Assembly: GCF_009708075.1 (NCBI RefSeq)
Contig: NZ_WMBT01000004.1
Coordinates: 186,001-250,000, forward strand
Direction of reading: 5' to 3'
Length of the DNA stretch: 64,000 nt
Source of the DNA: Paracoccus lichenicola
GTDB taxonomy: Bacteria; Pseudomonadota; Alphaproteobacteria; Rhodobacterales; Rhodobacteraceae
In this document: one piece after another, positions 24,682 to 33,121 of the stretch
Position numbering within the stretch: position 1 is the first letter of the stretch
How the letters are laid out: each line of letters starts with the position of its first letter
Translations under genes and position numbers: made by a program
Notes under the pieces: model-generated
Database searches by the model: none
Told to the model about the DNA's origin: nothing
The model's input: the letters and a program-made list of their open reading frames with translations, nothing else

Positions 24682-27600
24682 TCACAGCAGGAAGTCGTCG
24701 CGGTCAAGCGCGATGTGCCCCGACAGCCGCAGCAGGAAATCCGCATGGCCGTCCCCGTTCAGGTCGGCCAGGACGCGTGTCTCGTTTCCGGCATGTTGCC
24801 AGCGGAGCTGATGGTCGTCGCTGAAGGCGGCCCTGCCGACGAAGCGAAGGTTCAGGGACCGCAGGTCCAGATCGTCGATCCCCGCCTGGAAATCCCCGAT
24901 GACATCGGCCAGCCTTGCGGTGCTGTCGGCCGGGGACAGGAAGCGGAAGACATCGGCCTCGGCCCCGCCTGCCAGCATATCGGCGCCTGTCCCGCCGACC
25001 AGCGTATCCCTGCCCGGGCCGCCCCGCAGGGCATCGTTCCCGCCATCCCCCACCAGCCGGTCAAGACCCGCCCCGCCCTGCAGCAGGTCATTGCCAAGCC
25101 CGCCCCCCAGGGCATCGTTGCCGTCATCCCCCCACAGCACGTCGTTGCCGGCGTCCCCCCACAGCCCGTCGTTCCCGGACTGGCCCAACAGGCGGTCGTT
25201 GCCCCCGCCGCCGCGCAGGGCATCGGTCCCCGACCCGCCCCGCAGGGCGTCGTTTCCGGCCTCTCCGTTCAGGCGGTCGGTGCCGGTTCCCCCGGTCAGG
25301 GCATCGTTGCCGGCCCCGCCCCACAGAAGGTTGTTGCCCAGCAGGTCGGCCAGGATGTCATGGCCCCCCTCGCCCCACAGGGTGTCGTTGCCCGCGCCGC
25401 CATCCAGCCGGTCGTTCCCCGCCCCGGCGCGGAGCTGGTCGTTGCCGATGCCGCCCGCCAGCGTATCGAACCCCGCACCGGCGATCAGCTGGTCGTTGCC
25501 CACCCCGCCGTCCATGTGGTTGTTGCCCAGCAGGTCGGTCAGGATGTCGTTGCCCGCCTCGGCCAGCAGGCGGTCATTGCCGCCGTCGCCCCCCAGACGG
25601 TCGTTGCCCGCCCCGCCGAACAGCCAATCGGTGCCAAGGCCGCCCGACAGCCAGTCGATGCCCGCGCCGGCCCGCAGCCTGTCGTCGCCCTCCTGTCCCA
25701 GCAGGCGGTTGTTGCCCGAAAGATCGGTCAGCGCGTCATTGCCGTCCTGCCCCTGCAAGGTGTCGTGACCAAGGCCGCCGTTCAGAAGATCCGCCCCCGA
25801 TTCGCCATCTAGCTGGTCATTTCCAAGGCCCCCGTCCAGCAGATCGGCCCCGCCGCCGCCAAACAGGTGATCGTTGTCCCCGTCGCCGAACAGGCGGTCG
25901 TTGCCCCCACCCGCGTGCAGGATGTCATGGCCCGCCCCCCCGCGCAGCAGGTCGAGACCCGTGCCCGCGACCAGCGTGTCGTTGCCCGCCTCGCCCTGCA
26001 GCAGGTTGTTGCCCAGGCCGTCCTCCAACCGGTCGGACCCGAGTCCCCCCCACAGGGTATCGTTCCCCTCTTGCCCGTACAGCAGGTCGTTGCCCGCCCC
26101 GCCCTGCAGCAGGTCGCCGCCGTCGCCGCCCCACAGCCGGTCGAGACCCGCGCCCGCGACCAGCGTGTCGTTGCCGCGCCCGCCGATCAGGCGGTTGTCG
26201 CCCCCGCTGTCCTCCAGCCGGTCGTCGTCATCCTCGCCCGACAGGGTGTCGTTGCCGTCCTCGCCCAGCAGGCGGTCCGCCCCCGCCCCGCCATAGGCAA
26301 GGTCGTTGCCCGCCCCGCCCCGCAGGGTGTCGTTGCCGGTCCCGCCCCACAGCAGGTCATTGCTGTCATGGCCCAGCAGGCCGTCGTTGCCCTCGTCCCC
26401 GAACAGCGTGTCATGGCCGGCATGGCCCAGCAGCAGGTCGGATCCATCCCCGCCGCGCAACTGGTCGTTGCCGCCCTGACCGTGCACCGTGTCCGCCCCC
26501 GCCCCTGCGGACACGGTGTCGTTGCCCGTGCCCGCCTGGATCACGTCCGGCCCGCCCGCGCCCAGCAGCTGGTCGGCCCCCGCGCCGCCAAAGATCCAGG
26601 TGCCGACCGTGGTGGGGGGCGGCCCGACCGTCACGGGATCCAGTTCGGGCAGCCAGTAATGCCCGATGGGGAACATGCCGTTGCCGAAATCCGTGGGCAC
26701 CAGGCCCTGGCCCGACAGGGTCCGCACCTCGAGGACCGAGTTGCCGTAAACGATCCGCATCCCCCAGGATTGCGGCGCGAACTTCAACTGCCAGGTGCTG
26801 CGGATCATGCCCAGCATCGACAGGTCCAACCGGTCCACGCCCGGTTCGTAATCGGCGATCACCACGCGGCCGTCAAAGCGGGTGATGGCGAAGATGTCGG
26901 CCCCCGCGCCGCCGGTCAGCTTGATGTTGGCGGGACCCGTCACCAGGATGTCGTCGCCCGCCCCGCCCCTAAGCTGCGTCGTCGTCCCGGTCGCCACCAG
27001 CAGGTCGTCGTTGTCCGAGCCACCGACCACCCCGGCCCCGGCAAGGCCCGTCTGGCCGATGGCGCCCGGCTCGACCACCAGCTGCGTCACGCCCGTTTCC
27101 CCGTCCGATGTGACCAGCAGCACGATCCGGCCGTCGATCACCTGCGCCTCGATGGCGCTGACCTTGCCCAGCGTCATGTCGGCGGTATCGGCGATGGTCT
27201 GCAGGTGCAGCAGCCTGCCGTCGGGCAGCAGGGTGAAGATGCTGATGCCGCCGTCCGCGCCCCCGGCGATCACATGGCCGCGCCCGTCCACCACCGCCGT
27301 GGCAAGCGCCGTCACCGACTGGAAACGCGTGGTCAGTTCGTCCACGATGTGGTCGGTCGTGGTCAGCGCCCCGGTCCTGTCCACCCGGAACACCGACAAG
27401 GACGACGAGGTCGCCCCCGCCACCACCACGAAGCTGCGTCCCCCGAACTGAAGCGCCGCGATGTCCGAGGGGACATAGTATCCCGTCCCCTCGGCCGCGA
27501 CATGCATCGCCCCCGCGCCCAGGGTGCCCGTCGCGCCGATGGCATGGGTCGAGATGAAGTTGCCCAGGCCCGAGATGGCGACCAGCAGGCGCTGGCCGTC

Positions 27601-28158
27601 CACGGTCAGGGCGATGATCTTGTCCAGCGACGCCTCGGCCACGCCGGGGGGCATGGGCAGGCTGACCGAGGATACGGCGGCCAGGCTGCCGTCGCTGCCG
27701 ATCCTGTGGACCTGCAGGACCAGCGTGTCGGGCTGCGCCGAGAACAGGAAGCGGCCCGCGTCGGTGACCATCTGGCCACTGGCGGACAGGCGGGAACCGA
27801 TGGGGGCCGCCGGGAACAGCGGCGCAAAGCCGCCAAGCGTGCCCGAGCCGCTGACGGACAGCCCGGTCCCGCCGCCGCCCGACATCCCCCCGACCAGCAG
27901 GCGATCGCCCGCCGGCATGTCCAGGACGGTCAGCACAGGCTCGGCCCGATAGGTGAGGCTGGCGGGAAAGGCCTGGGTGGCGACCAGGGCCAGGGGGGCG
28001 TCGGGGTCGCTGATCCGATAGCTGCTGACCCCGCCCCGCGCGCTGACGGCGAACAGCATCCAGCTGCCGCCGATCTGCGCGGTGGCAAGATCGGCAACGC
28101 CGGACAACCATCGGGTGTGCGCGGCCCCATAGGTGGCCACGTGGCGATAAGAGATCAT
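24682..28158 (-). CDS. Large RTX calcium-binding repeat protein, predicted secreted
   Basis: A 1158-residue protein. Residues about 1-410 contain several beta-strand-rich units reminiscent of a propeller (repeated GDRLLVGG, GQRLLVAISG, GRSFVVVAGA, GRIVLLVTSDG elements). Two short RTX stretches follow near residues 395-440. About 61 consecutive nonapeptides of the GGxGxDxLx type fill residues about 522-1070, and the last 90 residues (ADVFRFLSPADSTARLADVI ... DRDDFLL) resemble the C-terminal type I secretion region of M10-type RTX proteins. It has no Sec signal, as expected for type I export. No protease, lipase or other catalytic motif is visible, and no type I secretion genes are nearby. Function unknown; possibly a cell-surface or biofilm protein. 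Confidence 0.88.
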   Translation of the reverse strand: MISYRHVATYGAAHTRWLSGVADLATAQIGGSWMLFAVSARGGVSSYRISDPDAPLALVATQAFPASLTYRAEPVLTVLDMPAGDRLLVGGMSGGGGTGLSVSGSGTLGGFAPLFPAAPIGSRLSASGQMVTDAGRFLFSAQPDTLVLQVHRIGSDGSLAAVSSVSLPMPPGVAEASLDKIIALTVDGQRLLVAISGLGNFISTHAIGATGTLGAGAMHVAAEGTGYYVPSDIAALQFGGRSFVVVAGATSSSLSVFRVDRTGALTTTDHIVDELTTRFQSVTALATAVVDGRGHVIAGGADGGISIFTLLPDGRLLHLQTIADTADMTLGKVSAIEAQVIDGRIVLLVTSDGETGVTQLVVEPGAIGQTGLAGAGVVGGSDNDDLLVATGTTTQLRGGAGDDILVTGPANIKLTGGAGADIFAITRFDGRVVIADYEPGVDRLDLSMLGMIRSTWQLKFAPQSWGMRIVYGNSVLEVRTLSGQGLVPTDFGNGMFPIGHYWLPELDPVTVGPPPTTVGTWIFGGAGADQLLGAGGPDVIQAGTGNDTVSAGAGADTVHGQGGNDQLRGGDGSDLLLGHAGHDTLFGDEGNDGLLGHDSNDLLWGGTGNDTLRGGAGNDLAYGGAGADRLLGEDGNDTLSGEDDDDRLEDSGGDNRLIGGRGNDTLVAGAGLDRLWGGDGGDLLQGGAGNDLLYGQEGNDTLWGGLGSDRLEDGLGNNLLQGEAGNDTLVAGTGLDLLRGGAGHDILHAGGGNDRLFGDGDNDHLFGGGGADLLDGGLGNDQLDGESGADLLNGGLGHDTLQGQDGNDALTDLSGNNRLLGQEGDDRLRAGAGIDWLSGGLGTDWLFGGAGNDRLGGDGGNDRLLAEAGNDILTDLLGNNHMDGGVGNDQLIAGAGFDTLAGGIGNDQLRAGAGNDRLDGGAGNDTLWGEGGHDILADLLGNNLLWGGAGNDALTGGTGTDRLNGEAGNDALRGGSGTDALRGGGGNDRLLGQSGNDGLWGDAGNDVLWGDDGNDALGGGLGNDLLQGGAGLDRLVGDGGNDALRGGPGRDTLVGGTGADMLAGGAEADVFRFLSPADSTARLADVIGDFQAGIDDLDLRSLNLRFVGRAAFSDDHQLRWQHAGNETRVLADLNGDGHADFLLRLSGHIALDRDDFLL
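24949..26595 (-). repeat. RTX nonapeptide repeat tract with 7-unit super-period
   Basis: About 61 tandem 27-bp units, each encoding a nonapeptide (for example LRGGAGNDT). Every few units, one unit loses its GGxG core and reads L(E/T/A)DxxGNN: LEDSGGDNR, LEDGLGNNL, LTDLSGNNR, LTDLLGNNH and LADLLGNNL. The distances between these markers are 7, 11, 7 and 7 units, so a 63-residue (189-bp) block has been duplicated. Confidence 0.85.
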
Positions 28159-28274
28159 CTTGTCCGTTGAATGCGCGTTTCAGCTGCATGGTCCCGAGCC
28201 GGGGCCGATGCTTAACAAAACCCTAACGCGCGCCGTCCGAACAGACGGGTTTTCCCGGGGATTTGACGCAATCT

Positions 28275-29015
28275 TTAGATGTCGAAGGCCAAGGGACCAT
28301 AGATGATCAGGCCGGGCTGCGTGACGGCGGCCCCTTGCAGCATCCGGTCCAGGCCGTCGATAGTGGTGCGGATCAGCCTCTGGTGGGGATGGCCCACGGA
28401 TTCGGCGAACAGCGCGGGCGTGTCGCCCGGCATTCCGTGGGCGCGCAGACCGGCGGCCAGTTCGGGAAAGCTGCGCTGGCCCATGAAGACGACGGTGGTG
28501 ACCGCCGGATCGGCGATGGCCGCCCAGTGGATGTCGCCCGGCAGTTGCCCCGTCACGTCCGCGCCGGTGATGAACTGCACCCGCCGCGCGGTCAGCCGCC
28601 GGGTCAGCGGGATCCCCGCCGCCGCCGCCGCCGCGCTGGCGGATGTCACGCCCGGCACGATCTCGAAGGCGATCCCGGCGGCGGCAAGGGCCACCAGCTC
28701 CTCCTCCAGCCGCCCGAAGAAGCCTGCATCGCCCGATTTCAGCCGCACCACCCGCCGTCCGGCCAGGGCCTGTTCGACCAGCAGCGCATTGACGTGATCC
28801 TGCCGGGCCGAGGGGCGGCCCGCGCGCTTGCCCACCGCGATCAGTTCGGCCTGCGGATGGGCATGATCCAGTACCGGCCCGGAGGCGAGGTCGTCGTACA
28901 GCACCACCTCGGCCCGGGACAGACGGTTCGCGGCCTTCAGCGTCAGCAGTTCGGGATCGCCCGGCCCGGCCGAGACGAGCGAGACAAAACCGGTCGGTGT
29001 GGCAGGATCGGGCAA
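28275..29015 (-). CDS. cobA: Uroporphyrinogen-III C-methyltransferase
   Basis: A 246-residue SUMT of the tetrapyrrole methylase family, making precorrin-2 from uroporphyrinogen III with two S-adenosylmethionine. Conserved stretches are FVSLVSAGPGDPELLTLKAANRL at the N-terminus, VVLYDDLASGPVL, AVGKRAGRPSARQDHVN, RLKSGDAGFFGRLEEE and FEIVPGVTSASAAAA. There is no ATG or GTG at the right place; the best start is TTG at 29015 (LPDPATPTGFVSLV), so translation may be inefficient. The frame stays open far upstream but antisense to the photolyase gene, which I regard as accidental. Confidence 0.88.
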   Translation of the reverse strand: MPDPATPTGFVSLVSAGPGDPELLTLKAANRLSRAEVVLYDDLASGPVLDHAHPQAELIAVGKRAGRPSARQDHVNALLVEQALAGRRVVRLKSGDAGFFGRLEEELVALAAAGIAFEIVPGVTSASAAAAAAGIPLTRRLTARRVQFITGADVTGQLPGDIHWAAIADPAVTTVVFMGQRSFPELAAGLRAHGMPGDTPALFAESVGHPHQRLIRTTIDGLDRMLQGAAVTQPGLIIYGPLAFDI

Positions 29016-29133
29016 GGCCAGGGCTTTCGGGCGGGGCTTCCAGCTATACCATTCCTGTCGTTTCAGGCAATGCCGGGGCTTGAAACTTTCCCCGCGCCGA
29101 TGCCTGATCCGGCCGTTGAACGAAAGCTGTGCA

Positions 29134-30522
29134 ATGACCGTCATCTGCTGGTTCCGCCGCGTGCTGCGGCTGGACGACCACCCCGCCCTGGTTGCCGCCG
29201 CCCAGGGCGGCCCGGTGATTCCCCTGGTGATCCTGGACCCGCTGGAGGCGCTGGCCCATCCTGCCTCGGCCCAGCGGCAGGCGATGGCGCTGCCGGGGCT
29301 GGCCGCCGCGTTGCAGGCCCGGGGCAGCCGCCTGGTCGTGCGGCGGGGCGATCCCGCCACGGTGCTGGCGCAGGTGATCCGCGACAGCGGCGCGATGGCG
29401 GTCCATGCCAGCGAAGGGATGCCCTTCGCCCGCGACGAAGGCCTGCACGATGCGGTCCGGGCGGCGGGCGCGGCCCTGCACCTGCACCCGCTGGCCGACC
29501 TGGTGCCGCGCGGCAGCGTGCTGACCAGGACCGGCACGCCCTTCAAGGTCTTCACCCCCTTCTGGCGGGTCCTGCGCCAGACGGCCATTGCCGCGCCGCT
29601 GCCCGCCCCGCGCCTGCCCGCGCCCGACGCCTGGCCCGACAGCGACGGCCTTGAGTGGCCCGAGGCGCGGGCGGCGATGAACCGGGGCTGGCCCGTGATG
29701 GCTCGCCATGTCCAGGCGGGCGAGGCCACCGCCCATGACCGGCTGGAGGCCTTCCTGGACCGCATCACCGCCGGATACGCCGAACGCCGCGACCTTCCGG
29801 CCGAAGGCGATGCGACATCCAGCCTGTCCGACGCCCTCGCCGTCGGAGAGATCAGCGCCCGCCGCATCTGGCACCGCACCCTGCACGCGCAGGACCAGGG
29901 CCGCGGGGGCACCGAGGATTTCCTGCGCGAACTGGCTTGGCGGGACTTCGCGCGCGACCTGTTCCATGCGTCCCCCGACATGGACCGGACCTGCTGGCGC
30001 AGGGAATGGGACGGCTTTTCCTGGCAGGGCGACAATGCGGACGCCGAGGCCTGGCGGCAGGGCCGCACCGGCATCGCCCTGGTCGATGCCGGGATGCGGG
30101 AAATGTTCGCGACAGGCCGGATGCACAACCGCGTGCGGATGATCGCGGCCAGCTTCCTGGTCAAGCACCTGATGATCGACTGGCGCGTGGGCCTTGACTG
30201 GTTCGCCCGCTGCCTGACCGATTGGGACGCGGCCAGCAACGCGATGAACTGGCAATGGGTGGCGGGCTGCGGGCCGGACGCCTCGCCCTTCTTCCGGGTC
30301 TTCAACCCCGAGGGCCAGGCCGGCCGGTTCGACGCCCGGCGGCTTTACCGCGACCATTGGCTGCGGGGCGAAGGCGCGCGGGACTTTGCCAAGGCCGTGC
30401 CCCGGTCCTGGGGCTTCGACCCGGACCACCGCCCGGCCCCGCTGGTCGATCTGGACGCGGGACGCCAGCGCGCCCTGGCCGCCTATCGCGGCTTTGCCCG
30501 CAAGGACGCCGCGGCCCTGTAG
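29134..30522 (+). CDS. phr: Deoxyribodipyrimidine photolyase
   Basis: A 462-residue cryptochrome/photolyase family flavoprotein that repairs UV-induced cyclobutane pyrimidine dimers in light. The N-terminal antenna-cofactor domain begins MTVICWFRRVLRLDDHPAL. The C-terminal FAD domain has ELAWRDFARDLFHASP, HNRVRMIAASFLVKHLMIDWRVG, and DWDAASNAMNWQWVAGCGPDASPFFRVFNP, which are the class I photolyase FAD- and DNA-contact stretches. The ATG at 29134 is preceded by GAAAG at workable spacing. Its last 40 bases overlap the convergent TspO-like gene. Confidence 0.93.
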   Translation: MTVICWFRRVLRLDDHPALVAAAQGGPVIPLVILDPLEALAHPASAQRQAMALPGLAAALQARGSRLVVRRGDPATVLAQVIRDSGAMAVHASEGMPFARDEGLHDAVRAAGAALHLHPLADLVPRGSVLTRTGTPFKVFTPFWRVLRQTAIAAPLPAPRLPAPDAWPDSDGLEWPEARAAMNRGWPVMARHVQAGEATAHDRLEAFLDRITAGYAERRDLPAEGDATSSLSDALAVGEISARRIWHRTLHAQDQGRGGTEDFLRELAWRDFARDLFHASPDMDRTCWRREWDGFSWQGDNADAEAWRQGRTGIALVDAGMREMFATGRMHNRVRMIAASFLVKHLMIDWRVGLDWFARCLTDWDAASNAMNWQWVAGCGPDASPFFRVFNPEGQAGRFDARRLYRDHWLRGEGARDFAKAVPRSWGFDPDHRPAPLVDLDAGRQRALAAYRGFARKDAAAL

Positions 30523-31196
30523 GCCAGCAACAGCGCGGCCAAGGCGGCAAGGATCAGCACGGGCGGATTGGCGGGCGACAGGTTCGCCGCGAAGATGCCC
30601 ACCAGCGCCCAGACGACGCCCGCCGGGTAGGCCCATTCGCCGGGCCTGCGGGCCTGGACCAGCAGGGCCGCGACCGTCACCGCGATCAGGCACAGGATCG
30701 CCGCCGCCTGCTGGGACAGGACGCCGTGGCCGCCCAGCACCATCCCGAAGGACGCCCCCGTCGCCGCCGTCAGCCACCCGGCATAAAGCGCCACGGGCCG
30801 CACCTGCCAGACCGGATCATGCCGCCCGGCCCGCAGAAAGGCCATCACCGCAGGCACCAGCATCGCCACGATCAGGACCGTCGCGCCGATGGGGGTCCAA
30901 TGCGCCGTCTCGATCCAGAAGGCGCCTAGGGCCAGGCTGACCAGCAACGCGGGCCGCATCGCCTGCCAGTCGGGATCACCGGCCCGCTTCCAGGCGCCGA
31001 AGGCCGATCCCGCGACCAGCCAGGCAAAGATCAGCCCCCAGATCGAGAAGGCCCATCCGGCGGGCTGGACCGGCGGATCGGCCTGCGGGATCGGGAACTG
31101 GTCGGGCCGATAGCCGCCGAAGCCGTTCGACAACAGGGGCGAGACGGCAAAGGCAAGGGCTGCCAGAAGCACAAGAACGGGAAGGAAACGGCGCAT
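30483..31196 (-). CDS. TspO/MBR-like (tryptophan-rich) membrane protein, long form
   Basis: A 237-residue integral membrane protein with about seven hydrophobic segments. The stretch VQPAGWAFSIWGLIFAWLVAG resembles the tryptophan-rich first region of TspO/MBR proteins, but canonical bacterial TspO is about 160 residues and five helices. Canonical TspO binds tetrapyrroles and modulates photosynthesis-gene expression in Rhodobacter; whether this longer relative does so is unknown. The ATG at 31196 (MRRFLPVLVLLAALAFA) opens the first helix. Its 3' end overlaps phr tail to tail by 40 bases. Confidence 0.78.
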   Translation of the reverse strand: MRRFLPVLVLLAALAFAVSPLLSNGFGGYRPDQFPIPQADPPVQPAGWAFSIWGLIFAWLVAGSAFGAWKRAGDPDWQAMRPALLVSLALGAFWIETAHWTPIGATVLIVAMLVPAVMAFLRAGRHDPVWQVRPVALYAGWLTAATGASFGMVLGGHGVLSQQAAAILCLIAVTVAALLVQARRPGEWAYPAGVVWALVGIFAANLSPANPPVLILAALAALLLAYRAAASLRAKPR

Positions 31197-31236
31197 GGGA
31201 CCTGCAACTGCCAAGGACTGAAGGGTTAACGCGATG

Positions 31237-31851
31237 TCACGCCCGGCGTTCCTGGCGGGCAAGGGCCTGCGCCCGGGCCAGATCCTCGGGCGTGTTGACG
31301 TTGAAGAAGGGATCCACCGGAACGGCGTCCCAGACGGCCAGCGCGGGCGCATGGGCCAGGGCAAAGCCCCGCACCCGCCGCCCGCCCCCGGCCAGGAAGG
31401 CGCGCAAGGCGTCGCGCAGGGCCACCGGCCACAGCCCGAAGGTCGGGTGGTCGCAAACCCGGCCCTCGGCATCGCGGCTGGCGGCCAGGACGATGCCCTC
31501 CCCCGCTTGCATCAGGCGCTGGACCAGATCGGGCGGAAAGAACGGCGTGTCGCCCGCCACGCTGACGACCGCGCGGTCCCCGCGCGAGGCCGCCCAGTCC
31601 ATCCCGGCCAGGATCCCCGCCAGCGGTCCCGGCAGATCGGGCAGGCTGTCGGGCAGCACGGGCAGGCCGAAATCCGCGAAACGCCCGGGATCGCCATTCG
31701 CGTTCAGCGCCAGCGCCCCGCATTGCGGGACCAGCCGCGCCACGATCTGCGCCAGCATCGGGCACCCGTCCAGATCCAGCAGGCACTTGTCGCCCCCGCC
31801 CATGCGGGTGGCGCGGCCTCCGGCAAGGATGATGGCGGGCGGGCGGGTCAT
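31237..31851 (-). CDS. mobA: Molybdenum cofactor guanylyltransferase
   Basis: A 204-residue nucleotidyltransferase that attaches GMP to molybdopterin to form the guanine dinucleotide cofactor. The N-terminal GTP-binding loop AIILAGGRATRMGGGDKCLLDL and the VAGDTPFFPPDL metal-binding motif near residue 100 are clear, as is the C-terminal FFNVNTPEDLARA. Products include the bis-MGD cofactor needed by the nitrate reductase at the right end of the window. It precedes the TspO-like gene by 40 bases on the same strand. Confidence 0.93.
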   Translation of the reverse strand: MTRPPAIILAGGRATRMGGGDKCLLDLDGCPMLAQIVARLVPQCGALALNANGDPGRFADFGLPVLPDSLPDLPGPLAGILAGMDWAASRGDRAVVSVAGDTPFFPPDLVQRLMQAGEGIVLAASRDAEGRVCDHPTFGLWPVALRDALRAFLAGGGRRVRGFALAHAPALAVWDAVPVDPFFNVNTPEDLARAQALARQERRA

Positions 31852-31942
31852 GGCAGGGTTGTGACGCAGGCGGGCCTTGGCGGCAAGGCCGGGCGTGACT
31901 TACAAAAACGACTGGCGACACCTGCGCGCCCGGAGACCCGCC

Positions 31943-32971
31943 ATGCGACACGACCCCCTGCCCCCCTTCCAGACCGAGGCCAGCCTGCCCGACCTGCCCT
32001 TCGCGGCCATCGACGCGCTGATCCGGGCCAAGGCCGCCGAACACGGGCTGGCCCTGCACGACGGGCATGGCCGGTCCACCTGGTGCAAGGTGCCGGGCGG
32101 CGACGAATTCGGCGCCCGGAAGGGACCGACGGGCAGCATCCTTTACGTCCGCGCCCATGCCCGCGACCGGCTGCACGCGCTGCGGGAAACCGTGACTGCC
32201 CACCTTGCGGAACACCTGCCCGGCCAGCGAATCGCCTGGTCGGCGCTGGACCGGCCGGGGACCTTTCCGCCGAACTTCAGCCTGGCGCGCGTGGCGGGCG
32301 TGACGCGCATCGGCACCGATTTCCTGCGCCTGCGGCTGGAAGGGGGCGACCTGGCGCGTTTCGCCCGCGACCTGATCCATTTCCGCCTGGTCCTGCAACC
32401 CCCCGGCACGGCGAACCCCGCCTGGCCGGTCATCGGGAACGACGGCCAGACCCTGTGGCCCAAGGGCGCGGCAGCCCTGCACCGTCCCGCCTATACGGTG
32501 CGCCATATCGACCCCGTGGCGGGCTGGCTGGAAACCGACATCTTCATCCATGACGGCGGGCGCGCCTGCGGCTTTGCCCAGAACGCCGCGCCGGGAACCG
32601 CTGTCGGGCTGACGGGTCCCGGCGGCGGGGGCGTGGCGCAGGGGGACAGCCTGCTGATCGGCGGGGACGAGACCGCCTATCCGGCGCTGGCGCGGACGCT
32701 GGAGGCCGCGGCGCCCGACGCCACCGGCAAATGCCACCTGTTCGGCGCGCGGGCGGACTATCCCCTGCCCCCTCATCCGGGCATCCGGGTGATCCACGCG
32801 CCGGGCGGCGAGGCCGCGCTGGCTGACCGCCTGCGCCGCGAGGGCACGGACGCCCGGCAAATCTGGCTGGCAACCGAGCGGTCGCGTCTGGCGGTCCTGA
32901 AGGCTGCGATCATCGACAATTTGGGCATCGACAAGGCCCGCACCCATCTGGCCGCCTATTGGAGCGCCTGA
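31943..32971 (+). CDS. Siderophore-interacting protein (flavin ferric reductase) with N-terminal DUF2218-like domain
   Basis: A 342-residue protein. Residues about 20-105 resemble DUF2218 (AIDALIRAKAAEHGLALHDG, VRAHARDRLHALRETVTAHLAEHLP). Residues about 115-235 form the FAD-binding domain of the ViuB/SIP family (ARVAGVTRIGTDFLRLRLEG, YTVRHIDPVAGWLETDIFIHD), and the rest the SIP domain (LLIGGDETAYPALARTLEAA). Family members reduce ferric siderophores in the cytoplasm. The ATG at 31943 follows CGGAGAC. The exbB-exbD-tonB operon downstream on the same strand supports an iron role. Confidence 0.85.
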   Translation: MRHDPLPPFQTEASLPDLPFAAIDALIRAKAAEHGLALHDGHGRSTWCKVPGGDEFGARKGPTGSILYVRAHARDRLHALRETVTAHLAEHLPGQRIAWSALDRPGTFPPNFSLARVAGVTRIGTDFLRLRLEGGDLARFARDLIHFRLVLQPPGTANPAWPVIGNDGQTLWPKGAAALHRPAYTVRHIDPVAGWLETDIFIHDGGRACGFAQNAAPGTAVGLTGPGGGGVAQGDSLLIGGDETAYPALARTLEAAAPDATGKCHLFGARADYPLPPHPGIRVIHAPGGEAALADRLRREGTDARQIWLATERSRLAVLKAAIIDNLGIDKARTHLAAYWSA

Positions 32972-32997
32972 AAGGCCGGCAGGCGGCATCTGAATAG

Positions 32998-33026
32998 TTG
33001 ACAATTTTACATGGGTGCTGAATACC
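32998..33026 (+). promoter_or_regulatory. Candidate promoter for exbB-exbD-tonB
   Basis: A perfect -35 TTGACA (32998-33003), a 17-base spacer and a -10-like AATACC (33021-33026), about 95 bases before the exbB start. The AT-rich spacer ATTTTACATGG is unusual for this genome and could overlap an iron-regulator site, but I cannot identify a Fur or RirA box with confidence. Confidence 0.45.
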
Positions 33027-33121
33027 GGCGCAAACTTGCGGGACCGGTCCCCGGGCTTTGCGCCGACTCGGTCCCGGACGCGAACCGTCCGCGCTTTGCG
33101 GATCAAGAAGCAAGGAACGCC

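Noticed and set aside
24915..28170. Long plus-strand open frames (656 and 767 residues) opposite the RTX gene
   Set aside because: They mirror the 27-bp repeat structure of the RTX gene and are low-complexity Arg/Pro/Cys-rich; typical antisense artefacts.
28232..28254. Hairpin CCGTC...GACGG followed by GGTTTT as a terminator
   Set aside because: The stem is only 5 bp and the T-tract is on the plus strand, where no gene ends; both flanking genes are on the minus strand.
29016..30305. A 430-residue N-terminal extension of cobA
   Set aside because: The extension is antisense to the photolyase gene and unrelated to SUMT proteins; the family length begins at about 29015.
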